DNA from: Nitrospira sp.
GTDB taxonomy: Bacteria; Nitrospirota; Nitrospiria; Nitrospirales; Nitrospiraceae
Reading direction: 5' to 3'
DNA: 64,000 nucleotides
NCBI GenBank assembly: GCA_029194665.1
Contig: JARFXO010000003.1
Location: 744,001-808,000 of the forward strand
Shown: piece after piece, positions 1 to 9,400 of the stretch
How positions within the stretch are numbered: the first letter of the stretch is position 1
How the letters are laid out: each line of letters opens with the position of its first letter
Position numbers and translations under genes: made by a program
The notes under the pieces: generated by a model
What the model saw: the letters and a program-made list of their open reading frames with translations, nothing else
What the model was told of the DNA's origin: nothing
The model's database searches: none

Positions 1-1
1 C

Positions 2-385
2 GTCCAGATTGCTCACAATGTCACAGTGGGAGAGCACAGCATTCTCGTCGCGCAGGTGGGCATCGCCGGCAGCACAACCATCGGCCATCATGTGGTAATC
101 GGCGGTCAGGCCGGGCTTGCCGATCACCTCACCATCGGAGATCAGGTCATGATCGCGGCCAAAGCCGGAGTCAATCGGAGTATTGGATCCAACCAGATGG
201 TAGGCGGCATCCCGGCAATGCCGCGTGAAAAAGCACTGAGAGTTCAAGGCACTATTTTTCAGCTCCCAGAGTTGAAACAACTCGTGCGGGATTTGGAACA
301 GCGTGTGGCGGCCCTTGAAGGGCAGCAAAAACGTTCGTCAGGTCGAGGGCCTCGATTAAGAGCAGCTCGTTCTAGAAAGAGCTAA
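2..385 (+). CDS. lpxD: UDP-3-O-acylglucosamine N-acyltransferase LpxD, C-terminal part
   Basis: The reading frame is open from the left edge, so the start lies outside the window. The visible part consists of left-handed beta-helix hexapeptide repeats (for example [25 protein letters not shown]) followed by a short helical tail. These match the C-terminal half of LpxD, which adds the second 3-hydroxyacyl chain to UDP-acylglucosamine in lipid A synthesis. The IAHN stretch holds a histidine at the place where LpxD and LpxA carry their catalytic histidine. The last 30 residues are basic ([21 protein letters not shown]) and extend beyond the usual end of the family. The gene shows that the host makes lipid A. 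The next gene is convergent. Confidence 0.88.
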   Translation, partial: VQIAHNVTVGEHSILVAQVGIAGSTTIGHHVVIGGQAGLADHLTIGDQVMIAAKAGVNRSIGSNQMVGGIPAMPREKALRVQGTIFQLPELKQLVRDLEQRVAALEGQQKRSSGRGPRLRAARSRKS

Positions 386-389
386 CACT

Positions 390-929
390 TCAGCCCTGGG
401 TTTTTCCTACCTTGATCACTCTCCGCCACAAGAACAGCCTTGCCCAATAGAATCCGGCCCAGGGCATCAAGAGCGCCGGAACTATATTCACGCTGCCGTA
501 GACATACGCCGCAATGGTCCCTCCAATTAAGATGATCGCGCCCAGCAAATATGCGAGCGGAACGAATTGACGCCCCGGATGCTTGATGGTCGTCGCATCC
601 GACCTCTTCTTGAGCGTGCCTCTCTGCCGATTCAGCCCTTCTTTCATCCGGGCCGCCAGAACTTCCGGGAACTCCCGCAAGAGATGCCGTTGATAGAGCG
701 TCTGCAATGCTCCCAAGCTTACGCCCGATATGAACAACCCGGAGCTCTGATACAAGGTACCAAAGGTATAGCCGTCGGTTGAGAGCCACTGGTATCCCAG
801 ACCTCCGATCGCGCCGATCATGCAGATGAGGCCTAGAAGACCGGACGGCATGAGGATGTACGTTTTGACGTACTCCTGGGCCAGCTGTATCGCCTGCTGT
901 GGATGATGAACGTTGATGAGCTTCGGCAC
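390..929 (-). CDS. Hypothetical membrane protein
   Basis: I do not recognise this 179-residue protein. It has hydrophobic segments near residues 27-48 and 58-75 and two more near residues 125-165, so it is probably a four-helix inner-membrane protein with a basic central stretch (RMKEGLNRQRGTLKKRSD). The start is a GTG preceded by AAGAGAATAAC. It lies convergent to lpxD, only a few bases away, and downstream of the HD-GYP gene with about 120 bp between. No catalytic motif is visible. It could be read through from the chemosensory operon, but nothing in the sequence ties it to that function. Confidence 0.6.
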   Translation of the reverse strand: MPKLINVHHPQQAIQLAQEYVKTYILMPSGLLGLICMIGAIGGLGYQWLSTDGYTFGTLYQSSGLFISGVSLGALQTLYQRHLLREFPEVLAARMKEGLNRQRGTLKKRSDATTIKHPGRQFVPLAYLLGAIILIGGTIAAYVYGSVNIVPALLMPWAGFYWARLFLWRRVIKVGKTQG

Positions 930-1049
930 GTTATTCTCTTTACGATCGTCAAGACATATCGGAGAGGAAGCACGCTATTATAACCATCCGGATGTCTGCT
1001 GGAAAGAATAGAACGAGGGGGGCCCTTCGATGTCGATCTGCTACCGAAA

Positions 1050-2132
1050 CTAGCAATCGATCCTCGTCATAGTACCGATATCGGTATCAAGATCTGGAGG
1101 CTTCAACGAGGTTTTCTTGGTGTCCACCACGCCTTGCAGTGTCAACGCAACCGCGTCAAGGCTTTCGAGCAAGGACGTGAAGGAATCAGAAACGACGGTC
1201 GGCACAACAGCCGTTAACGATTTGGAGGGTGTTTCCGAAAACGTGATGCGTCCGACGACAGGAGGCTGTAGAATCTCCGCGATCGATATTGCTGGCGCGC
1301 GGCTCAAATCAATCTCACAAGCACCACTTACTTCATATTCCTGCCGACCATCCATCCGCACGACCGGGCGAAGGGGATAACGGCTATTCACGTTGGTCAC
1401 TGTTCCTACTCCTCCGCTCGTCAATCGCACTGTCGTCCCAAGCGGGTACACCGAAAACTGCTCGACGAGCGCCTTCAGGACTTCTCGAGGAAAGGTTTTT
1501 CGTTCAGCAACCAGGAGTTCCTTGATCGCTTCGTGCGGAAGAAGGCGACGGCGATAGGGACGCTCGCTCACCAATGCATCGAATACGTCGACCACACCCA
1601 AGATCTGAGCCATTTCACTGACCGCTCTTCCAGCGAGTCGATTGGGGTATCCCTGCCCGTTGAAGCGTTCGTGAGCCTGACGCGTCAATTGTGCTAACCA
1701 ACGATACGTTGGTCCGCACTTCTCGATAACTTGATAGCCCAGCTCAGGATGCCTCTCAATGAGTTCCCGCTCTTCCTTGGTCAATCGGCCGGACTTGCTG
1801 ATCACGTGTTTCGGCACGGCAAACAATCCAATATCGTGGACAAATCCCGCCAGTGCCAACCGGTGTAGCTCTTCCCCATAGTACCCGAGGCCGATTCCGA
1901 CCTTGGTTCCGAGTATGGCCACATTGATCAGATTGGTGATGAGTGGTGATCCGGGCGCTCCCGCTAGGGCATGTACGACGAGCTCATCGTTGCGCTGCAG
2001 CGATGACACGACGCTCGTCGCAAGGGTTTCAAGTGGTTCGAGTGATATGGAACGGTGTTCCAGAACAGCGGCCGCTATCCCGCCCAACACCTGTCCTGCC
2101 TCTTGATACCAGGTCGTCAAGGCATTACCCAT
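1050..2132 (-). CDS. HD-GYP domain protein, putative cyclic-di-GMP phosphodiesterase
   Basis: The 360-residue protein has an HD-GYP domain at about residues 60-220. The motifs HDIG, RHPELGY and HERFNGQGYP are in the order expected for cyclic-di-GMP phosphodiesterases. Two positions differ from the usual HD-GYP consensus: HDIG is followed by L rather than K, and the HHExxDGxGYP motif reads AHERFNGQGYP, losing one histidine and the aspartate. Activity may therefore be altered. The C-terminal 130 residues have no recognised domain. There is no receiver or membrane segment. The start overlaps the end of the upstream AAA ATPase gene by 16 bp, so it is part of the chemosensory operon and may be its c-di-GMP output. 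Confidence 0.85.
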   Translation of the reverse strand: MGNALTTWYQEAGQVLGGIAAAVLEHRSISLEPLETLATSVVSSLQRNDELVVHALAGAPGSPLITNLINVAILGTKVGIGLGYYGEELHRLALAGFVHDIGLFAVPKHVISKSGRLTKEERELIERHPELGYQVIEKCGPTYRWLAQLTRQAHERFNGQGYPNRLAGRAVSEMAQILGVVDVFDALVSERPYRRRLLPHEAIKELLVAERKTFPREVLKALVEQFSVYPLGTTVRLTSGGVGTVTNVNSRYPLRPVVRMDGRQEYEVSGACEIDLSRAPAISIAEILQPPVVGRITFSETPSKSLTAVVPTVVSDSFTSLLESLDAVALTLQGVVDTKKTSLKPPDLDTDIGTMTRIDC

Positions 2133-2995
2133 GCGCCGGGACTGTGATGTCGATGTAGCATATCATTCGCAACTTTTTCCACCAACGAGCGTTTGATCTG
2201 GCGCGCTTCCGAAACACGCCCGACGTGGAGACACAGGTCGCACAGCGAGTTGATCAATCTGCATACACCACCAGTGCGATGATAGACAGAGGAAATCGCA
2301 CCCGGTGAGAATATCGGCAACTCGCCCCCCGCAGCAGCGAGACGAGTCAGAACATAGGCTTTCGTTTCGGCGCGATTCAAATATTCGATATGGTATTGAA
2401 CAGCCACCCGTTGAGCAAGCTGCGGAATACGCGCGATACGATCCCGCAGTTCCGGCTGTCCTACGAGCACGAGGGTGATGAGAAACCGATCATTTAGCTG
2501 GAAATTGCTGAGAAGGCGCAGCTCTTCAAACAAGCGGTCGTGTTCGATGGCCTGGGCTTCATCCACCACTACAACCGTGTCCACTTCTCGATGGTAGTTG
2601 GCAAGCAGTTGATCGTTCAAGCGACGCAACTGCTCCACTCGTGTCCCGTGGAAATCCAATCCGAGTTGAAACAAGATCTCGCCGAGAAATTCATTCCCTG
2701 GGATAGTCGGATTCGATACCAGTCCGATCTCATAGCGGGATCGGGGAAGCTTGAGAATCACGGCACGACTGAGGAGTGTCTTCCCACTTCCGATCTCACC
2801 GGTAAGCATCACGATCCCTTTACGGGCATGGATCCCGTACAGCATCCGTTCCATTGCTGCATCATGTTTGACCGATGGGACATAAAACTGCGGATCCGGC
2901 ACATTCTCAAAGGGGCGAAGACGCAGTCGCCAATAAGACTCGTAGGCGGAATCTTGAATCAGACTATGATTTTGTATCGCATCGACAAGCGGCAC
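2117..2995 (-). CDS. ExeA/GspA-type AAA+ ATPase
   Basis: This 292-residue protein opens with the WRLRLRPFENVPDP segment typical of ExeA-like ATPases. It then has a Walker A motif GEIGSGKT (about residues 66-73), a Walker B motif VVVVDEAQ (about 142-149) and an arginine-rich sensor region. Relatives include ExeA/GspA of type II secretion and TniB/MSHA accessory ATPases. It lacks the C-terminal peptidoglycan-binding domain of full ExeA. The start is a GTG with AAAGGAC upstream. It sits between an Hpt-like gene and an HD-GYP gene, so it may link the chemosensory pathway to assembly of a pilus or secretion machine. That link is an inference. Confidence 0.85.
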   Translation of the reverse strand: MPLVDAIQNHSLIQDSAYESYWRLRLRPFENVPDPQFYVPSVKHDAAMERMLYGIHARKGIVMLTGEIGSGKTLLSRAVILKLPRSRYEIGLVSNPTIPGNEFLGEILFQLGLDFHGTRVEQLRRLNDQLLANYHREVDTVVVVDEAQAIEHDRLFEELRLLSNFQLNDRFLITLVLVGQPELRDRIARIPQLAQRVAVQYHIEYLNRAETKAYVLTRLAAAGGELPIFSPGAISSVYHRTGGVCRLINSLCDLCLHVGRVSEARQIKRSLVEKVANDMLHRHHSPGAWVMP

Positions 2996-3058
2996 TGGTA
3001 TGTCCTTTTTCGTTTCGGCATCTCAGCCGGAGGGACGCTTCGGATAGATGGGGTTCAT

Positions 3059-3997
3059 TCAGTGGGGCAACACGCCTTGTATCGCCATGCGCTCCACCCG
3101 ACCGCGTTCTGCCCAGTCCTCAATTCCCTTCACGCTCTGGTCCAGACGTGACTGGACTGCGTCATAGTTGTCTGCGCTTACCATCACACGATGCTGCATC
3201 ACGACGGTGAGGAAGCTATGCAATCCCATAAAAAATACCATCGCATGAGAAGCATTGACCTGCTGAGCGGCAGACCAGAGCTGCGCGGTACGTTCAACTG
3301 CATTATGGAGGGCGGAAGACAATCGGCCAGGGGCGACGCTCTCATGCTTGAGGGTCTGAAGCACAGCCGTCAGATGAGGAAGTTCTTGCCGAACGGCTTG
3401 GAGAAAGCCTTGATCTCCTTCGGCTGACCGGTCAAGAAATTCCCGGATGGAAGTCACATTGCATTGCTCCACCCCGCCCCCCATCAATCCCTCCGTCTGG
3501 GCCACCATCGTCTGAACCACATTGCGATGGAATGTGTCGGATGCTGTGCATTGATCCTGAAGCCCACGGAGCAATATCAGCAACTCTTTCGTAGCGATCA
3601 TTCTTGGAGAGCCTTCGCCGTAAGCCGGTACCTGTTCCTCCTCAAATGCCAAACCTGTCGCTCGAGTCAGGGCTCCATGGACATGCCCCAGCTGTTTGCA
3701 CAGGGCGATAAAGTCATCGGTTGAGATTGGTACGGAAGGGTCTTGGACGGCTTCAACGAAGGGAAGGGCCGCGAAGCTAGCTCGCTCGACATCGCACAAG
3801 TTGACAGTGGCTGCAGATCCGCCGAGGTTCGTAACGCCGACCTTGATTGTCTGAGCCAAGACACGATGGCGATCGGAAGGCGGAGTTTGCTGTAGTTCAT
3901 CGAGTGCGACGTGAATTTGCTGGAGCCATTCTTGTGCCTCTTGAACGAACAGTTCAACCAGTTCTTTCTGGAACGCACTTTCGCTTTCAACGGACAT
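3059..3997 (-). CDS. Hpt-like protein lacking the phosphoacceptor histidine
   Basis: The N-terminal 100 residues follow the layout of a histidine phosphotransfer domain: LVELFVQEAQEWLQQI, then a core reading GVTNLGGSAATVNL. In true Hpt domains the core reads AHTLKGSA, with the phosphorylated histidine. Here that histidine is absent, so the domain probably cannot carry phosphate and may act as a binding or decoy module. The rest of the 312 residues is helical with no known domain. The position inside the operon, between the coiled-coil regulator and the ExeA-type ATPase, resembles that of FimL-like proteins, which are ChpA relatives with degenerate Hpt domains. A specific FimL assignment is not claimed. 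Confidence 0.7.
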   Translation of the reverse strand: MSVESESAFQKELVELFVQEAQEWLQQIHVALDELQQTPPSDRHRVLAQTIKVGVTNLGGSAATVNLCDVERASFAALPFVEAVQDPSVPISTDDFIALCKQLGHVHGALTRATGLAFEEEQVPAYGEGSPRMIATKELLILLRGLQDQCTASDTFHRNVVQTMVAQTEGLMGGGVEQCNVTSIREFLDRSAEGDQGFLQAVRQELPHLTAVLQTLKHESVAPGRLSSALHNAVERTAQLWSAAQQVNASHAMVFFMGLHSFLTVVMQHRVMVSADNYDAVQSRLDQSVKGIEDWAERGRVERMAIQGVLPH

Positions 3998-4050
3998 TGG
4001 TTTCAGCCATTCGACAAAACCACACTAGAGTTCAGGTGACCGGCTCAGGA

Positions 4051-5397
4051 TTATCCCCTCCCATGTCCGAGTTGGGAAGCCAGTCCTGCAATCTCGCTTA
4101 ACTTGCGCGCCATTTCCTCGAGTCGTTTTGTGGCGCTGTCAGCGGCTTGTTCGGTTTCAACGACTTGTCGAGCGAGTATTCCGTTGCGATCTCGTTCTGC
4201 GACCAAGAGCCCTTCCATTTCCTGAACTCTCGTCGCCACTCTCTCCAATTCTTGAAGGTGTCCCATCGTCTCTTCTCTCTTCCGTCGTTCCGTCGAAAGT
4301 GCTACTTCGAGGTCACGAATGTTCTGATGAAGTTCGCCATTCTGCTGTTCTGCATTCGTGAGTCTTGTTTCCACGTCTCTTGCCTTGATCGACACCTGCT
4401 CCAACTCAACCAGTTGTTGCACGAGTTGCTCCGCCGCCGACCGTTCAGCGTGTAGAGCAGACTCCAGTTCTGCAATTCGAACAGAAGTTTTTTGCCAGTT
4501 CACGGCCTCCTGCTTGAAGGCTTCGACCGCATCCTTCTCCGCCTTCAGTGCCGATTCCAGCTCAGGGATTCTTGATAGTTGTTGCTCGACTTTAGCGAGT
4601 GACTCCTGCAGGTCGTCGGCGCGTTTGCGCTCGGTCATCAGCTGCGCCTCGGTTTCTTTGGCGCTAGCAAGCTGCGCCGTAGACTCAGCCAGTTGCCTGG
4701 TCAGTTCCTCTGACCGAGCCCGCTCTGCCTGGAACTGTTCTTCAACCTTTGCGAGTGACTCCCGCAGATCGTCGGCGCGTTTGCGCTCAGTCACCAGCTG
4801 CGCCTCGGTTTCTTTGGCGCTAGCAAGCTGCGCTGTAGACTCAGCCAGTTGCCTGGTCAGTTCCTCTGATCGAACCCGCTCTGCCTGGAACTGTTCTTCA
4901 AACTCTTCGGGTTTGCCGCTCACCCGGCACAGACTCTGTTGCAGTTGGTCAGACATGGGCATCATTCTCTCAGCGGGAGCCGCCGCGAGAACGGAAACAG
5001 GCTCGGCGACCGCGGCCCCCGCTGGTTCCTGCCGCTTTGCTATCAGTTCGAGGACTCGATCCTTCAGAGATGTGCCTTGAAACGGCTTCTTCAACACTCC
5101 ATTCGCGTGGCAAGACTCGGCCTGCCTGGTCACTTCATCGTTCACGATTCCTGAGATGAGCAGTACGGGCGTCGCGGAGAGGGTTGCGTTTCCACGGACA
5201 AAGGCACAGACCTCATATCCGCTCTTATCCGGCATGATGACGTCTGACACAACAACATCCGGCCGTTCCTTTGCCAAATAGGCCAATGCTTCCTCTCCGT
5301 TCGCGGCAAGAGTGACGCCGAGGCCAGCCTCGGTCAACAGTCGCTCCGCAACTTTACGAACTGCGATGCTATCATCGGCTATTAGGATCTTCGGCAT
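4051..5397 (-). CDS. Response regulator with long coiled-coil tail
   Basis: The receiver domain spans residues 1-120: the start MPKILIADDS holds the acidic pair, VVVSDVIMPD the phosphorylated aspartate, and GVLKKPF the conserved lysine. The remaining 320 residues are a long coiled coil rich in Glu, Gln and Arg, with no DNA-binding or enzymatic domain. A 52-residue block occurs twice in tandem within it. The start at 5397 was chosen because GAAAGGTG lies at normal spacing and the family begins at MPKILIADD; an upstream in-frame start at 5439 would overlap the CheW gene. The architecture suggests a phosphorylation-controlled scaffold or localisation factor. Confidence 0.85.
   Translation of the reverse strand: MPKILIADDSIAVRKVAERLLTEAGLGVTLAANGEEALAYLAKERPDVVVSDVIMPDKSGYEVCAFVRGNATLSATPVLLISGIVNDEVTRQAESCHANGVLKKPFQGTSLKDRVLELIAKRQEPAGAAVAEPVSVLAAAPAERMMPMSDQLQQSLCRVSGKPEEFEEQFQAERVRSEELTRQLAESTAQLASAKETEAQLVTERKRADDLRESLAKVEEQFQAERARSEELTRQLAESTAQLASAKETEAQLMTERKRADDLQESLAKVEQQLSRIPELESALKAEKDAVEAFKQEAVNWQKTSVRIAELESALHAERSAAEQLVQQLVELEQVSIKARDVETRLTNAEQQNGELHQNIRDLEVALSTERRKREETMGHLQELERVATRVQEMEGLLVAERDRNGILARQVVETEQAADSATKRLEEMARKLSEIAGLASQLGHGRG
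4590..4901 (-). repeat. Tandem 156-bp repeat inside the coiled-coil regulator gene
   Basis: Two adjacent units of 156 bp, each encoding 52 residues (units begin FQAERVRSEE and FQAERARSEE), differ at only a few bases. The near identity at DNA level, including silent positions, points to a recent duplication that kept the reading frame and lengthened the coiled coil. Confidence 0.85.
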
Positions 5398-5435
5398 GCC
5401 TGCACCTTTCGTCCGTCCCGGAACACGGGAAATCG

Positions 5436-5882
5436 TCACACAGTCGACCCAAGTCGTGACAGCGAGAGAATCAGGATTTCGTCCAAGCCGTTGGTATAGC
5501 TGCCTTCGGCTGGCAAATCATTGCCTTGGTATGTTTGAAGCGCGGCAGGATCAAAAGTATGAAGCACAGGAATCTCCTCATCAATGCGCATCGCCATTTC
5601 TCCGAGGGGATGCTTTACCCTCAGACACAAGGGACTGCTTCCTTGCACGACAAGATGAAGGAACCTAGCCAGATCGAATACCGGTAGCACGGTCTGCCCC
5701 TGACGAACCACTGCCGTGACAAAAGGTGTTCGACCGGCGACCGGGATAGATTCGCTCCACTGCGAAATACCCGAGACCTCCAATGTCTTGACTGCCAATC
5801 GTCTCCCTCCTACTGAAAACACCAGCAGCTGCCAGGAATGACGTGCTCTTTCCCGATGATGCTTTTGACCGGTTCTCAGCAT
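5436..5882 (-). CDS. CheW-like protein
   Basis: The 148 residues form one CheW-like SH3 fold: WQLLVFSVGGRRLAV at the start, the pair PFVTAVVRQGQTVLPVFDL in the middle and a C-terminal strand region. CheW proteins couple chemoreceptors to the CheA kinase; this one lacks other domains. The gene overlaps the upstream CheW-like gene by 7 bp. It is the third CheW-type protein of the operon and may serve as an alternative coupling protein or as a brake such as the ChpC-like proteins of Pil-Chp systems. Confidence 0.75.
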   Translation of the reverse strand: MLRTGQKHHRERARHSWQLLVFSVGGRRLAVKTLEVSGISQWSESIPVAGRTPFVTAVVRQGQTVLPVFDLARFLHLVVQGSSPLCLRVKHPLGEMAMRIDEEIPVLHTFDPAALQTYQGNDLPAEGSYTNGLDEILILSLSRLGSTV

Positions 5883-6406
5883 GTCCCGCCATCGTTCACC
5901 GAGACCTTCGGAGCCGCCAGAAGCTCACAAGTGGGTTCTGCCCCGCTATTGCCTTCTAAGCCCGACATCCGCTCATCGAGAACCCACGTTGTGTTCAGAA
6001 CCAACGCAATGCTTTTTGAGAATAGGATCATGCCCCGGTACCAGTACCGTTCCGGTCCACGGAACAGCATTGGAAGCGGCAGGACTTGAGATAGTGGGAA
6101 TTCAAGAAGTCCCTGCACCGCAGTGACTCGAATGCACCCACGAGCTTCTCTTTCAGAAAGCAGCACGACACGCCTGTTCGGCCCATCCTGATCATTCGGG
6201 ACTCCCAATCGATCGGCGAGATTGATGGCACGGTACACCCTGCCATGAACCGTCGGGTTTTCAACATTGCCGATCTCCTCGAGAGTCATTACCCCACAAA
6301 TAGATTCGGCACTCAACGCCAGATACCTTTCGTCTACTGTCACGATGAGAAATCGTGATGGACTGGCCGGCGACGAAATTCCCGCCATCAATTCCCGAAC
6401 GTCCAT
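5876..6406 (-). CDS. CheW-like protein
   Basis: This 176-residue protein has a divergent CheW domain: FLIVTVDERYLALSAE, then VHGRVYRAINLADRLG, with a C-terminal extension rich in Pro, Ala and Gly. The start has AAGGACTTGGC just upstream. It overlaps the next CheW-like gene and follows cheA by about 70 bp. The LRG motif before the central hydrophobic strand in typical CheW proteins is replaced by HGRVYRAINL, so binding to receptors may differ. It is probably a second coupling or adaptor protein of the same array. Confidence 0.7.
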   Translation of the reverse strand: MDVRELMAGISSPASPSRFLIVTVDERYLALSAESICGVMTLEEIGNVENPTVHGRVYRAINLADRLGVPNDQDGPNRRVVLLSEREARGCIRVTAVQGLLEFPLSQVLPLPMLFRGPERYWYRGMILFSKSIALVLNTTWVLDERMSGLEGNSGAEPTCELLAAPKVSVNDGGTC

Positions 6407-6476
6407 GCCAAGTCCTTCTTGCCCATTCTCAGCAACAAGTCACATTTCGTCAATTGATACGAGTATTTCCGCAAGG

Positions 6477-9400
6477 TTACTTGCGCAGCGCCGGAGCCTT
6501 TCCGATCCACCGTTCAACCTCATGCAGCAACATCCGCTCATCTACCGGCTTGGAGACGTATGAATTGGCACCGAGGCTCATCGCCATCTGGCGATGTTTG
6601 TCCCGTGCCCTCGTCGTCATGACAACGATCGGCGTTTGCCTAGTTTCCGGACCACTTCTGAGGGCTTGAATAACTTCGAATCCGTTGAGCTTCGGCATTT
6701 CAAGATCGGTGAGGATCATCCGATAATTTGTCGTCGATGCCTTTCGGAGCCCGTCTTCGCCATCAACGGCCGTATCGAACGGATATCCGGCCGACTCCAA
6801 CATCCTTCCGACGAACTTTCGAATGCTTAACGAATCATCTATCAAGAGCAGGCGGGCCTCTTGGGACTTATGCGACGATATCTCTTCTTGTAGTAAGGAC
6901 GGTTCTTGAAGTGGTGTGGTCTTGGGAAAGGGAATACGAGCAGTCGATTCCTTCGTTCCTCTCGACGTCAAACGGCTGGGATCGATAACAAGAACTATCC
7001 TTCCTTCTGGATCGACGGTCGCCCCTCCGAACAACGAATGCTCCAACAGTTTCAGTGGTCCGAGCGGCTTGATGACGATTTCCTGGCGACCCAACAGTTC
7101 ATCGACCGCCAGGCCCATAGGACCAGCAGCGGTTCGGACAATCACGACCGGCATCGTCCAATCGCCGCCTCCTGGTTCACGGCGAAGAAGGTGATGGAGA
7201 GATTGTAATTCAACAACTTGTTCGTCGAGCTGTAAGAGCTTATGATTACCTTCCTCCCGTACTGCGGATAGAGTCGGCATCGTCACTTCCTGAATGCTCA
7301 GCAATGGAATCGCATATTTTTCGGTGCCGACCCGCACGAACAACGCGGTGGCGATGAGGAGGGTGAGAGGTAGATTCAAAGTAAATTTGGTGCCGACACC
7401 GGGCTCAGACTCCACCTCAATATGCCCGTTCATGCCTTCAATGACTCGCTTGACCACGTCCAGTCCTACACCTCGCCCTGCTTGCTCCCCTACCTTGTCG
7501 ACTGTTGAAAAACCGGGCATGAAAATCAACTGGAAGAGGTCTCCATCCGACATCGCCTGTGTCTGGCGGGATTGGGCAACTCCGATCTTGATGGCTTTTG
7601 CCCGTATTTTCTCCAGATCCAACCCTGCTCCATCGTCTTCCACCTCAATGACGACCGAATTCCCACGATGAGCCGCGTGGAGGTAGACCGTTCCGACAGC
7701 CGGTTTCCCCGTCGCGATTCGATCGGCCGCCGGCTCAATGCCGTGATAGACAGCGTTCCTGACTAAATGCACCAATGGATCCACCAATCGTTCCACGACT
7801 CCGGTATCCACTTCCGTCTGCTCGCCCGATGTGACCAAGGACACTTCCTTGTTTGAAGCCCGAGCAATTTCTCTCACCGCTCGACGAAACCTCGTGAACG
7901 GTGTCCCGATCGGAACCATGCGGGCACGGGCAATTTCGTCTCGCATCAATAGCGTCAAGTGTTGCAGTCGGGTCATCTCGTCATGGGCGCTTTGGATGGA
8001 TCCATCCAACTGCGACATCGACTCACTGATATCGGTGGTGACCTCGGCGATGCGGCGAGACAGGATATTAAAGTCATCATACTTATCGAGTTCGAGGCTT
8101 CCGAAATCGCCGAATACGGGAAGTCCTTGACTCGCAGACGCGGTTGAACCACTCGATGTGTCCTGATAGCTAAAGGTGTGCTTGTCGGCGAAGGATTGGA
8201 CGGAATCCACTAGACGACTCTTGAACACCAATACTTGTTGTGACAGTTCCTCAAGGACTCGCAATCGTTGTTCCAATCTTCCGCGTCCAATGACGAGTTC
8301 TCCAACGAGGTTCATCAATCGCTCCAGCCGGGCATGACTGACACGAATGACCTCGCGTTCCTCTCGCGATTTCTCGTTGGGAACTCCATCATCCTGAGAT
8401 CGAGACACGCCATCTCCGGGCTGACCTGCGTTCGCTGAACGGGAGGCGTCAGCTGGTTGATGTGCCGGCGTCGTCGCTCTTCCTGCACCCTGGTCCAATC
8501 GTCTCAGCTCTGTTCGCGCAGCCTCGAATCGTTGCCCCGTGCCATCCACCTTGCTGAGGTCTCTTCGCATGAGTACTCGTACAACATCGATGGTCCGAAG
8601 CATAAGATCCGTATGTCCGGGTAACACGTTGAGGCTCCCGTCTCGCACCGACCCCATGAAGTCTTCGACGTGATGGATAAGATCACCGATCGATTGAAAA
8701 CCAACCGTATAGGCTGAGCCTTTCAACGTGTGAGCCGTCCTAAAGAGCTGATGGATCAGTTCTCTGTTCAGAGGCTCCTTGTCCAATCGTAGGAGATTGG
8801 CTTCTAAGAGCTCCACATACTCTTGCGCCTCAGGGATAAAGTAGGAAAACACCTCCGGATCCAAATCCGGGATCAAGTAGCTATCGGATAACTCCGCGGT
8901 CGGCCCTGCTGCTCTGACAACGGGCTCACATTGAACAGGAATCGGGCTATCCCTGACGGGGCCGTCGGATGGAGTTGTCGGTGCCGGTGCGGCGGCTGTA
9001 CTGTCTGCCACCTCGCTAAAACGATTGAGAAGAAGCGGCAGATCGTGCCGAAGTAGTTGCACATTCGCTGGTTCATGACGAAGGATGAGACGAATCAATT
9101 CTCCGGCCTTTGCAAGCATGCCAAGAAGGTCATTGCTGAGAGGAAGGCGATGTTCCTGAACCGCGACCATGCAATCTTCCATGGGACGAGCGACATCTCC
9201 AATGATTTGGAAGCCTACGGTGTACGCTGAGCCTTTCAGGGTATGTGCCGCACGAAAGAGCCGGTAAATCGAGTCTGCATCATCTCGCTTCTCGCTAAGG
9301 ACACGAATCAGCTCGTCCATGGTGCCGAGATACTCCTCAGCTTCGGGTATGAAGTAGGATAAGATTTCGGCATCGAGTACGGGGAGCAGATAGGCGTCAT

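Noticed and set aside
4358-5080. A 240-codon plus-strand frame opposite the coiled-coil regulator
   Set aside because: The product is a Ser/Cys/Ala-rich shadow of the repeated coiled coil. It has no start site signal.
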